Shown here piece after piece: positions 53,701 to 64,000 of a DNA stretch of 64,000 nucleotides (position 1 is the stretch's first letter; every line of letters starts with the position of its first letter). The stretch lies in contig WELB01000055.1 in assembly GCA_009602725.1 (NCBI GenBank), positions 453,227 through 517,226 on the forward strand. Direction: 5' to 3'. Source of the DNA: Spirogloea muscicola (lineage: Eukaryota > Streptophyta > Zygnematophyceae > Spirogloeales > Spirogloeaceae). The notes under the pieces are model-generated. The model was not told the origin of the DNA. It ran no database searches and saw only the letters and a list, made by a program, of their open reading frames with translations. The position numbers and the translations under genes were made by a program.

Positions 53701-56700
53701 CCTGATGCATCTGTGTGGCCTGCTGCTAACAGTCAACTTTAGCGCATTCCTCATCGCATTGAGCAGAAGACCATGTTGCTTGGTTCTCAGGATGCATCTC
53801 TGAGGCCTGATGCTAAGGAACTTCTCAAGCACCAGTGGTTTACCAGCTCCAGAAAGGCCCTTCAAAGGTCCTTGAAAAAAACAGGCGGCCGGATCAGGTA
53901 CCTCTGGTCATTAGAGTCTTCCACGGTGAAATGTCCCGAACGATATACATGCCCTCGCTGTAGCTTAGATCAGGTGCATCTAGCATATACCTTGCATTAT
54001 TATCACAGGGGTGACCTGAGTGAGGACCTGAGTGGATGACTGTGACCCGGATTGTTTGGTGCAGCAATATACCTGAGGATGTGTCACTTGTCCTGGAGAG
54101 AACAATTGAGGGTGGAGAGTTCATGGATATCCTCCTCTCCCAAGAGCCAAGCGTGGGTGGTGCTGTTTCTGTACATGACCCATTTGACACCGACTCGGTA
54201 TGTCTTACAGAGGCAATAGTTCCAAGATATGATTATTCGTGATGTGCATGTGTCTTGCCCTCGACCAAGCTTGTGTGGCTTATTTAAAAGGCAGCCTCAT
54301 AAATTGACCGACTTCATGGATTCAGTGTTGGTTGAGCCCTTACTTGAGCCTGATTGGATCATGCTGAAGGAGGACGAGTACACCGCAGATGGCAAGCCCG
54401 GTAGCCGCAGCAACAGCCTTCGGCTACCTCGGCAGCAGAATCACTTATCTACTCAGCAGGTCCTTGTCAAAGATCCAAAGGATGCATCTACTTCCAAGAC
54501 ACAGCCTGCTTTAGCATCCATCGAAGGCCCAGTTCGGAAGAGCAGATCGCTCAATGGAGTCGGCACACTTGAGGGGGAGACTGTGCTCTTGCTCAGTTCG
54601 TTTGACACAGCTGGAGATGTTGAAGATCCTGACTCCCTCCCTCCTATTCCTCCCCTCACTCCTCCTAAGCTTCCTCCTCGACACGCTCCACGACCTTCTG
54701 CTAAGGTGAAAGATATAACAGTGACAGTGCTTCGGACGCCCCCACCTCGAAAGAGAGAGGTCTCCTCGCGGACTTCCTTTGGACTTGAGAGTCTTGAGAG
54801 GGAGGACCCGGTAGGTCAATGATCACACAAAACCATCCATTGAGTGTGATACATGTATTGCTGATTGTTGCCAGTCATGAGGGATTTTCTGGCCAGCTTG
54901 CCCAGCAAAGGCAGATACATGTCATGCACTGAGTCACTTACTCATGACTCACTAGCTTGGCCACCCTGCCATTACTTCACTACGTGCTGACTGCAACATT
55001 CTCTGATTGTAGGTAGAGAACTTGGAGAGCCCAGCCTGGGGGGGAAGGGATCCATGGGAAGATGTGGGCATGGTATCACGAGCTCCTAGCGATGACTACG
55101 GAGCACTCACAACCAATGGCCCCCGAGCTTTGGATGGGGCTGCTGTTGAGGCTGCACAAGCAGCAGATAAATCTCATGTAAGACGTCAGCTTGCAGAGCA
55201 GCTCCAGACAGCTGTTGTGGACGGTGAATCATCGAAGCCGGCTGCTACTGATGATGAATTTGATGTATGGAACCTCCTCTCCACCCAATCATACAGCAAA
55301 TGACACGCCTCCTTGTGATCCTGGTAGGCTCAAGCTTGCTTGAGCAGTGAATATCTACCCGTGGGCATGGGCATGTTCCTTGTGCTCCTTCCTACTGCAG
55401 ATCTGTGCATGCCAATTGAGCAAAATCTGCACATTGCTTGACGAGAGTTGTGGATAGTGGACCTAGAACATTGCTATTAGCAAGTACTGTCTAGGCACCC
55501 AGCTGGCACCCCAAAGTGCAAGAGACTTGCTTACGGAGCTTCACTCCACGGTCAGCATCTCAAGAAGTGTGCTGTTTGCAGGAGCTTGAGCAGCAGGCGC
55601 TGGATGGCCACAAATTTGCCAAGCAGGTAAAAGAAAGCAGTCAGTGCAGCCTCGTTCTGATGGTCTAAACATACTAACCTCTGTTCGAATTGTGGTAGAA
55701 AGGGCTTGAGTATGCCTGATTGCCTCTGTATGGCAATGCTTTTAGACTTGCCTCTATTATGCAGTTTGTTGCTTCATTCAACACATTATCTGGTCATAGC
55801 AATTTTGATTGTATCTAGCTATGCTCTTCATTGTGCTGCAGGCTATGGAGATGACACGACTGCTCGCTCTCCTCAAGCCAGAGGCGTCCGAGGAGACTGT
55901 AGTGAGTGCAGGACATCGCTTGGCTGCATTGCTTGACGAGTGCCCAGCACTTGAGCAAGAGCTTGTGCAGCGCTACACCATATCGCCTATTGTCGACCTC
56001 CTCTATTCACGGAATCCCTGGGTGAGTATCTAGTCTGGAGGCTGTTCACACCTGCGACTTCAGTCCTTGCATATTTGAGAAGGTCTGATGTGACAGTGGT
56101 TTCTGCTTCTTATTATTGGTGAATAGAGGGATCGTGTGACTTCCTCATCATTGGCTCCTATTTGGCAGGTGTTGGTAGCCTCGCTCAAGGTGGTGAATCG
56201 ACTGAGCAAGAACAGCAGTGATCTGCAGGAGATGCTCTGTCTTATGGGCTTGGTATTCACCTGACCTGAATCTTGTTAATTATGGTGACTGACATGATAA
56301 TTTAGACAATCGCTAGGGACATCGAAAATGGAGTGAATAATGCTCAGCTCATTCTCTTAGTAGCGGATTGCTACTGCATGATTCACTTGTAGGCCTCACC
56401 AGTCTTTCTCTGTGGATCCGAAGGTCCCCACCGTGATGCAACTGAGTGGACCAGCCCAACCTAAGGATGTTCGCCTTCAGGCTGCAAAATTCATTGACCA
56501 AATGTGTCACAGAAGGTGGCTACTCATAACTTGGTCCTAATTGATCCCATACGTCCAATAGATTGTCATGTCTAGTACCCTACCGCACCACATGAGACTA
56601 TGCACGGGGCTGCCTTATGTGTCCATCGGCATCCTCTTGATGCAATGCTTGACTAGCATATAAGTCTAGTCAAACTTAGTCACATTCTGCAATTTCGGGC

Positions 56701-59700
56701 GCCTCTTGTCCGCCTATCTTGTTAGCGCGCAAGATGACAGTGTTGAGTGCGACACATATAATGCACGCAGCACTTTTTGTTGGTAGAATACTCATGCTGA
56801 TGAACATAGTCATCTTTCCTTGACCTGATAGATTGTAGTCCAAATCTGGAATGTGTGTTCCAGCAACAAATCCTTGCAGATGCTTATGGCATGTAAAGGC
56901 TGTGCTGTCCTTGTGAGCTTGCTTGAGCCGGAGTACAACATATACTGGTACACTTGCACAAGCATCTGCTCAATTGGAATGTATCATTAAATGGCTGCTA
57001 TGTGGCTGAATATTATTGTTGTAGTGGATCTTAGATTGCATGTACAGATGTGCTAAATGAGCGTTTTGCATTCTGCATTCTACACTCTGTCGTGCGAGGG
57101 TTTTACATGCGTCTTTGTCTGCGCTTCACTGCAACATATTGCTGCTCTGATGCTGATCACGCAGGGAACTGGTGCACACTGGTCTAGATGGTATATGCAC
57201 CGTCTTTGGGTACCTGCAGACCAAAGGCGAAAAAGCAAAGAGTAGCTTTCGCCGCCTGTTTGCTAAATGCGGAGCTCTCGAGCACTTGGTCAAATCTCTT
57301 CACAGGTGACATGCAACAATAGCAGGGACGCCATCCATGTGCACAAGCCTTTGACTTTATTGTCTAATGGAAAGCCTTTGACTTTATTGTCTAATGTGAA
57401 GCCAAGCACCGACCTCGGTGATGCCATTGATAAGCTGTCGTTTAGAAGCATCATACAGGTAGGAGGATGTACCTGTTGCAGCGACTGCTGGGCATGTAAA
57501 TGTAGTTGCAGGTACCTAGGCAACCGGGATGCTCTTGATGTATTATAATGGCACTAAGTCCGAGAGACAGTAAGCCTAATCTTGTTTCTCCCCATCTGCA
57601 GCCTCCAGGCTGCTGGCAGATATGAGTCCACTGATGGTGTTGCAGCAGGCCCACCATCAGCTGTCCCCGCCGCAAAGTCGACGCCGATTCGCAGATACTG
57701 GCCTGCTCGCCGTGCTTCCACTGGGGAGCTGCATCCAGCCTCGTTGAGTCAAGGTCTGCAGGCCCTTATGCTTCTGGCATTGCATGTGTTATGAATGAGT
57801 GTGGTCATGCTACTTTAAGGAGTATGCCCACATCTGAGGTTCAGGGCCTTCACTGGCTTCATAATGCAGAAGGGGAAAGGGAAGTGCACATTGTGCCCCC
57901 TTCCAGGGCTGGATGGGGGCAAAGCTGGGCTGCTCCCACCAGCGGTCAGCAATCCTCACAGCCATTACACCAACCATTTGGGCCAGCACAAGTGACACAG
58001 GGACCGTCAGCGTTGACGTCTGGCGCCATGGATTTTGCAACCCCCACATCCAACGTCAATGGTTCTGCTCACATGGATGCTGCTCTGACAAGACTGAAGC
58101 CCGGCGGTGCAGTGGAGAATGCAAACGCTGCTGTAAGTGCTGACATAGCAAGGCGCTATGAGGGTAAAGCGGCAGATCTATTGCTTGAGTTTGCTCAAGG
58201 AGATGAATTGGTCAAGGGACACATATGCGAGCCTGACCTGCTGCTGAGGCTCTTCCAGCTCATCCCAAGATTGCAGTCATATGTGCTACTCAAGGTGTGC
58301 CACAGTTTGTGCTATGTCAGCATTAGCCTTGGATTCTCTTGGTCATGTATCTGTTGAGAATCTTCTTGTTGTTGCAGATGCTGCTAAACAATCAGGGCAG
58401 CCTTGCACTCCTGTGAAGTCTATGTTGGCCATCTTGGGTTTAGGACGCATTGAATCTGTGCTGGTGATTGTGTATAAGTGTTTGGCAAATCCCTCATGTG
58501 ATCCAACCTTTTGCAGGTCCTGACTACAATCCAGCTGCTGACAATGGATCCGAATACTTTGGAGCCTCTCCAACGAGCAGATGCTATAAGGCACCTTGTT
58601 CCAGTCTTGCAGTATCGCACTGGCGACTTGGTCTCTGACATCCACAGTCAAGTGTGGGGCCACCCTTCTAGTCCAGTCCAGCACTGATACCAGGCTCACT
58701 TGTGTTGCTGACTTTTGGTCTGTCAAGGAGGGCATTGTATGTGCTGCGTCATACGGTGCCACCTTGGCTGCACTGACATTGTTGTCTTTGATTGGTCAAG
58801 GTGTTGGGCGCCTTGTACAACCTCTGCAAAATCAACAAGCGCAGGCAGGAGCAAGCCGCTGAAGCCGGCATCATTCCACAGCTTTTGCATTCCCCTCTCC
58901 AGGGCCTCGCCTTGCCCCTTCTATGCGACATGGCTCACGCGTCTACGCTCACGCGCGAGCAGCTCCGCGTGCATGGCGCCCTTGAACTTTATGTGAAGCT
59001 CCTCCAGGATGACTACTGGGCAGTAACGGCCTTGGACAGCCTGGTGGCTTGTCTGGCCAATGACAACGAGCAACGCAGGGTGGAGACGGCACTGCTGAAG
59101 AGGGAGGCGCTGCTTGCACTGGTTGCCTTCTTCCACCATTGTAACCCGGCGCACCCTTCCTACCCACACATTCTGGAGCCCTACTTGAAGTTGATCACGT
59201 ATGTCTTTCGCGAGCTCTCGCTTGTCAATCTGTACAACGTCCTCAGATTAGTCACAAGTCAACAACCATAATGAACAGAAATGTATGTTGGCGTGGTGAA
59301 TACATACTTTCTCTTTTGAATTCTGCAGATGTGTATCCAGCTGGCAGCATCTAGGGCATGGCAACCAATTTGCAATTTGGTGGTTGCTGTGCAGCAAATC
59401 GGTGCGGCTGAACACCGCCTTGGCCCTTGCCGGGCTCACTCCCCTCCTCGTGCAGCGCCTAGACCACCGGGATGCCATTGCCCGCCTTACCATTCTCAAA
59501 ATGATCAAGGTTGATTCCTTTGCCCCCTTGAAAGCCCTTCTTCATATCTGAAATGCAAGGCTTGCAAAGTGTGTGTTTGTTCTGAGGACGGTCATCTGCT
59601 AGGCGCAGGTCATAGCAGTGCACTGGCACAATCGCAAAGCGATGATCCAGCCAATGAATGACGACTTTGTGAGGAGAGTATCACATGAGAATGTCAAAAT

Positions 59701-59948
59701 AGACAGAAGCAACCTTCAGGGTGATCATACACATGTTTTCCTATGCTGATGCATGTTCCCCTTCTTTGCAGGCCATATATGAACACCACCGGAGGCCGAA
59801 GCAGCTCATTGTGGAGCATGACTTGCCAAGCAAGTTGCAGAGATTAATGGAGGAGCGGAGGGATGGAGAGAGGTCAGGAGGCCAAGTGCTTGTCAAGCAG
59901 ATGGCTTCCTCACTTCTCAAAGGACTGCACATCAACACGGTTTTGTAG
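50769..59948 (+). CDS. MAP3K-epsilon/Cdc7-type protein kinase
   Basis: Ser/Thr kinase of the plant MAP3K-epsilon group (fission-yeast Cdc7 relatives), linked to cytokinesis and cell viability in known members. Exons: 50769-50825, 51077-51211, 51589-51609 (21 nt), 51794-51867, 52090-52180, 52465-52548, 52726-52833, 53060-53191, 53445-53516, 53791-53897, 54065-54197, 54295-54810, 55013-55264, 55582-55626, 55842-56021, 56169-56252, 56424-56515, 56864-56947, 57165-57305, about 57407-57458, about 57609-57750, about 57834-58294, 58517-58651, 58801-59198, 59395-59509 and 59772-59948. The kinase domain has [28 protein letters not shown] and GTPYWMAPE. The middle is low complexity. The armadillo-like C-terminus includes [29 protein letters not shown] and [18 protein letters not shown], ending LHINTVL. 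Exons 20-22 are uncertain; the others keep frame. Confidence 0.93.
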
Positions 59949-60278
59949 CAGGTTTAGCAGGTTGATCTCGATGAAGGACGCGAGCTCTGAGATTGACCTC
60001 TTGTTTTCTCTTCCTTAGCTGCCACCGAGATGTAGGCAAAGATGCGATTGGTCAGAACTAAGTCTTTCAAATTAGCGCTCAGCACTGCTCAGCCGTGCCA
60101 TGTTGCATACTCGTCAGGCAGCTTGTGTGTAGTAGGGCAGACGTGGGTGACCGGGTTGGACGAGGTGCAGTTGTATAATGTTCCCCTTGCGTTAGCAGGT
60201 CATCAAGGCCTAGAATCAGGTCGAAGGAGCTTCTCCACACAACTCATAGGAGGCCTTGTGACACCCTGGGAGGGGCTT

Positions 60279-60283
60279 TGTAA
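60279..60283 (+). terminator. Candidate TGTAA poly(A) signal of the kinase gene
   Basis: TGTAA, the usual green-algal polyadenylation motif, occurs about 330 nt after the kinase stop. It is a short motif and could be chance. Confidence 0.3.
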
Positions 60284-60302
60284 AAGGTTGCCCAAGCCAT
60301 CT

Positions 60303-60345
60303 TTCATTCATTCATTCATTTATTCAATCATTCATTCATTCATTT
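60303..60345. repeat. ATTC tetranucleotide microsatellite
   Basis: About ten ATTC units with two interruptions (TTCATTTATTCAATCATTC), in the kinase 3' flank. Confidence 0.9.
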
Positions 60346-60879
60346 ACATGTGCTTGGCCCTCTGAAAGGGTACTTGTGGTGGCCCTCTGAAAGTGTGCTT
60401 CTGGCGACATCAATTGTCTTCTGCACAGTCATATTAGCTGTGAAACACCTAGGCTGATGCTCGAGCTGCAATGATACACCACTTGAGCTTATGGGTTCCA
60501 GCATACTGCAGGCTATGACAGTTGCCAGATTACCTACACAGGCAGTCCTTTGGCAGCCGGATCATCCACAGGCTCCTTGTACTGTCATGTGACCTAATAT
60601 ATTCCACTACTACAAATACTCAGTACAGGGTCTCCTACTTCGACATCATTTGAGCCACTTGCCAGCCAGAGAGCTTTTCATGATGCTGAGTGCCACTATC
60701 ACGAAGTTTTCTGCTGGTCACCGCTTGCATGAAGCTTTACACCTTGAGAAGAGAGGTAGGCAACTTTGCCAATAGAGTCGGAGCTGGAGCTGGTCCCCAC
60801 TTGTAAGGGCCAGCCTGACCTGCAGCCTAAACTCAGTGTCCGCCACCTGCAATCAGGCCATCAGCAGGCCTTGTGCGTG
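60346..60879. other. No gene recognised
   Basis: Spacer between the kinase gene and the repeat block. A short repeated phrase (GGCCCTCTGAAAG) occurs at 60357 and 60381. Nothing else is seen. Confidence 0.4.
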
Positions 60880-61090
60880 ACGTAGCAAGCAGCCAGCCAC
60901 TGAGCGACCATGAGCCTCATATACCACGAGTACTGCTCCTGCTCAGAAGTATGAGTGAGTTGCCTCTTTACAGAAGTTCATGGACGATATACATGTCAAA
61001 AAGATGAAAGCCTGGTTCGTGATGCAGATGGCAGCCAGCCACTGAGCAACCATGAGCCTCATGTGCTATGTTGCTGCTCCTTCAGAAGGT
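60880..61090. repeat. Satellite-like repeat, left copies
   Basis: The phrase CAGCCAGCCACTGAGCAACC followed by ATGAGCCTCAT and CTGCTCC.TCAGAAG occurs at about 60890 and 61030, and again at about 62410. The second copy is interrupted after CTTCAGAAGG by the block at 61090-62262 and its continuation resumes at 62262. The unit length is about 140-170 bp. Confidence 0.75.
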
Positions 61091-62130
61091 GCTATGTTGC
61101 TGCTCCTCTTTGCCCCCCCCCCGCCCGACCGTTGGCGCGCCCGCGCTTGCCCCCCGCGCCGCCGCCGCCGCCGCCGCGGCGGCGGCGGCGGTCCTTTCGC
61201 CCCCCGCTGCCGCCGGCTGGCGAGCTGGCGCCGACGAGCTCATGGCCGCGCCAGGCCCCGGGGCTTCTTCGGGCGCCACGCTCAAGGCCGCGCCAGACCC
61301 TGCCCCCGCCCCTCTGGTTGCCTCGCCGCTGCCGAGTTCCCCCGGTCACCCTCGGCTGGGCAGCAGTTCCCCGTGCCTGCGCCAGCGACAGCTGCTCCTC
61401 CCGACGCTTCAAGCCCCGCGGCGGCGGCCTCGGGCGCCCCGGCCTCCTCTACCCCGGCGGGAGCCGAGCTCGTCCTCCCCTACCAAGCGCCTCCTGTCTT
61501 CACGGGCAGCGACGGCCTGAGTACGAGCGAGGTTCTGTCCCTTCGGCCATCCAACTCTTGGCGGCCGCGGCACCACCGGCCCTCCCTCCCCCTCCCGCCA
61601 TCCCCCCTGCCATTGCTGCTTCCTCAACCTCCTCTTGCAGCCCCACAAGCGGTATAGGTCGAGTCGTCATGGCCCCCGTCAGCACGGCTCCCCCCGCTCT
61701 GTGGCACCTCCAACCCTCCCTCGCCCCTCCCGCCATCCCTCCTGCCATTGCTGCTTCCTCAACCTCCTCTAGCAGCCCCACAAGCGGTATAGGTCGAGTC
61801 GTCATGGCCCCCGTCAGCACGGCTCCCCCCGCTCTGTGGCACCTCCAACCCTCCCTCGCCCCTCCCGCCATCCCTCCTGCCATTGCTGCTTCCTCAACCT
61901 CCTCTAGCAGCCCCACAAGCGGTATAGGTCGAGTCGTCATGGCCCCCGTCAGCACGGCTCTCCCCGCTGTGTGGCACCTCCAACCCTCCTTTCCCCCACC
62001 CGCCCTCCCTCCTGCCATTGCTGCTTCCTCAACCTCCTCTAGCAGCTCCACAAGCGGTACCGGTCGAGTCGACATGGCCCCCGTCAGCACGGCTCCCCCC
62101 GCTCTGTGGCACCTCCGGCCCTCCTAGTAT
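61090..62130 (+). repeat. GC-rich block with four in-frame 135-bp repeats
   Basis: The left part is a GC-rich, alanine/proline-coding stretch with a GCC run (about 61158-61190). The right part (61560-62127) is a tandem repeat of exactly 135 bp. The anchor CATTGCTGCTTCCTCAACCT starts at 61611, 61746, 61881 and 62016. As coding sequence the unit is 45 residues, including SGIGRVVMAPVSTAPPALWH, and stays in one 390-residue frame that ends at 62127. I recognise no domain. It could be an exon of an unknown repeat protein or a non-coding minisatellite. Confidence 0.8.
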
Positions 62131-62164
62131 AGGGCGTCTTTTCATGTAGCCACATTCTCTGCGC

Positions 62165-62262
62165 TGCATTCTTTGCACTTTCTGCATTTTCTGCCTGAAC
62201 AATGTAATGGCTTGAATTGGCCTCGCTTTAATTTCATGCGCACCGCGCGCCTTCTCTCTCAG
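62165..62262 (+). mobile_element. LINE-B tail insertion
   Basis: CTGCCTGAACAATGTAATGG, CTTGAATTGGCCTCGCTTTA, ATTTCATGCGCACCGCGCGC, CTTCTCTCTC: the LINE-B 3' tail in sense orientation, about 90 bp, without coding sequence. It ends at the point where the interrupted satellite unit resumes. Confidence 0.75.
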
Positions 62263-62565
62263 AAGGTTGAGTACATTGCCTCAAGACAGAAGAAGATGCT
62301 GCAAGCTTGCAGTGCTCGAAGCTTCGAAGTCCAGACATCCTTAGTGCCATGTCCGTAATGAGCGATACAAATGTCAAGATTGATGGAGGCCTGGTGCGTG
62401 ATGTAGATGGCAGCCAGCCACTGAGCAACCATGAGCTTCATATGCGATTAGTCTGCTCCTTCAGAAGGATGAGCACATTCCCTCAAGACAGGAGAAGATG
62501 TTGCAAGCTTGCAGTGCACGAATCATCACGTCCAGACATCCTCAGTGCCATGTCCGTATACTAGG
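62263..62565. repeat. Satellite-like repeat, right copies
   Basis: Two further copies of the 60.9-kb repeat. AGGTTGAGTACATTGCCTCA, GAAGATGCTGCAAGCTTGCA and CCAGACATCCTTAGTGCCAT at 62265-62350 recur with few changes at 62467-62555, separated by the GATGGCAGCCAGCCACTGAG phrase at 62405. Confidence 0.8.
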
Positions 62566-63640
62566 TAACAGCATTTGGATCAATTACCTGGCACTCTCCA
62601 TTCTTGAGCTTGCACGTTAGCCGTTATGAACGGTTTCCCTTAATCACTATGAGCAAAATGCAGCGGGATGACTTGCATGAGTCTAGTAATCCCATATCGT
62701 TGTGCTTAGTGATTGCTTCGCTAGCAAGAGTGCTAAGAAGCAACCTCTGGAGGAACTGACAAAGTGCGGCAATGCGGAAGTGGCTCTTAGTGGCTGCAAC
62801 CAAGTCTGAGTGCGTCATTGACAGGGAGACAGCGGAGTAGAGAAGAACTCAGACCTCGGACCTAGAATTTAGCAACTTTTGTCATAAGTCAGCGATCAAA
62901 GTCAGGTAATGAAAGTATAGCCGAGTTGGAAAGCATAGCAAAAGTTTGTCAGTGACTAGCGCGCTCTTCTTGACCGTTAAAAGGCGGGGTGGAGCCTGAC
63001 TACACTAGATGGCCGAACAAACTCCGTTGGCAGCGTGCAGCTAGTTCTCCCTTTCACAGTTGGGCCTTAGAGGCCACTCAGCCCGACAAGTCGTGCTCCA
63101 TATACATTTCACCTGTTGTCTACTTTGTAAACCGGAGCATTCACACCAATCAGTATCTTCATTACTGGCCGGGGACCACCTGTTTGGGGCGCACATCAGT
63201 TTATCCCAGATCTTGGAGCTATCAAAGATAGACCCTCTATGTCTGAGCTTCACAGCACCAAACTTGGTTGCTTTGCTCGGCAACCGTTCCGCTTGCTGGT
63301 CCTTCTGCTAGGCAGTAGCGTTGGCCTTGCCTTTGACACCATGCTAATTCTCGACTATGACCGCTTGACAACTATTGCCAGAGATTGTTGCCTGCCCATT
63401 ACACCAATTGCACTGTGCCGCTGCCGCTTCACTTGACCACTTTGTGATCCAGGGGGGTTGCAGGGCACGTGCCACAGAGGGATAAGTAGTACGGCCGAGA
63501 GAGGGGTCACCTGCGCAGCCCATGAAGGCACAAGCCAGGGCTCCTGAGGTTGTGGGTCTTTCAGACTGGCGTCCCTGCAAACTACCACAGACCTTTTGGA
63601 GCACCCTAAGCGTCACCGAAGCTTGCGGGTATTCGAGGAT
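62566..63640. other. No gene recognised
   Basis: Ordinary-composition sequence. Short frames on both strands lack recognisable similarity or clean splice structure. Confidence 0.35.
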
Positions 63641-64000
63641 ATGGTGGACATGTGTCATGCAGGTCGATGAGAAGTATGACATGTCTGCTGATGCGGAAGA
63701 ACACTGTCCCTATCATCGATACTGCTGAGGGATACGTGTTTTCCATTGCGCCTCACCGCATCTCGTGGCATCAGCGGCCCTCCTGGGGTCTTGGCTTGTT
63801 ATAGAAGAAACTTGTATTCTGAGAAAGCTGGAGGCATGCCATGTAGTGACGGGATGTGTAATTGTGCAGGTGCCTGCCTCATGACGCAACAGGCCTACGC
63901 TGAGGCTTGAATGCCAGCCTGTGTATCAGTGGCGCGAGAAGCGTCGCACTGCACACTATTTGGCAGTGGATTCAGGAAAGCCACAGCTTGAGGTAGCCTG
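63641..64000 (+). other. Possible exons of an unidentified gene
   Basis: Two stretches look exon-like on plus. One starts near 63689 (MRKNTVPIIDTAEGYVFSIA, then PHRISWHQRPSW). The other, after a possible acceptor at about 63908, reads LECQPVYQWREKRRTAHYLA then VDSGKPQLE up to a GTAGCC donor at the window edge. I do not recognise the family, and the link between them is a guess. Confidence 0.25.

Noticed and set aside
1-64000. CRISPR array or prokaryotic operon structure
   Set aside because: The tandem repeats have no unique spacers of regular length, and the genes have spliceosomal introns.

Overview
This window looks like nuclear DNA of a GC-rich, intron-dense green plant-lineage microbe, most likely a chlorophyte green alga. 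The evidence is a plant-type 5S rRNA, a plant-type tRNA-Gln(UUG), plant-like proteins (histidinol dehydrogenase, MRS2/MGT magnesium transporter, MAP3K-epsilon kinase), many small exons with GT-AG introns, and GC-rich intergenic DNA. The species cannot be named from the sequence alone. There is an 856-bp run of N at 28851-29706 and single N at 4390 and 8507.

Host genes lie in three islands. Island 1 (2.1-10.2 kb) has RCL1 (minus, six exons, complete at 373 aa), a head-to-head histidinol dehydrogenase gene (plus, eleven exons found, 3' third missing) and a two-exon aquaporin (minus). Island 2 (23.4-28.4 kb) has a 5S rRNA gene with decayed partial copies behind it and an eleven-exon MRS2-type Mg2+ transporter (minus, 406 aa). 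Island 3 (50.8-59.9 kb) is one long MAP3K-epsilon/Cdc7-type kinase gene (plus, about 26 exons) with an N-terminal kinase domain and a C-terminal armadillo-like region. A tRNA-Gln(UUG) at 32.45 kb sits alone among repeats. The exon maps come from reading splice sites against conserved protein sequence. They keep frame throughout, except for the first exon of HisD and exons 20-22 of the kinase, which are uncertain.

The rest (11-23 kb and 29-50 kb) is a transposon graveyard dominated by non-LTR retrotransposons (LINEs) of the restriction-like-endonuclease type: N-terminal zinc fingers, reverse transcriptase, CCHC plus PD-(D/E)xK-like endonuclease. I separate at least five subfamilies, called A-E here. 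One nearly complete A copy lies at 45.8-49.9 kb; most others are 5'-truncated, some to a tail of 40-150 bp. Nearly all subfamilies end the protein in a variant of S-D-L-x-L-L-T-R-G-Y and carry a short terminal hairpin (GGGCTG...CAGCCC type) in the 3' tail. The hairpin occurs about 25 times in both orientations. Fossil LTR elements are a Copia element (minus, 12.2-18.9 kb) split by a LINE-D insertion, a decayed Ty3/Gypsy remnant (35.6-37.4 kb) and a solo LTR with a 5-bp target duplication inside a LINE-C copy (40.6-41.25 kb).

Other structures are a 1.1-kb foldback (21.66-22.80 kb), a 142-bp mini-element with perfect 35-bp terminal inverted repeats (42.26-42.40 kb), a 37-bp and a 135-bp minisatellite, polypurine tracts, and several perfect short hairpins. 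The most unusual signal is the LINE population itself: a shared 3' hairpin, a shared C-terminal signature, and direct evidence (10-bp duplication plus a paralogous empty site) that even a 40-bp LINE tail was inserted as a unit.
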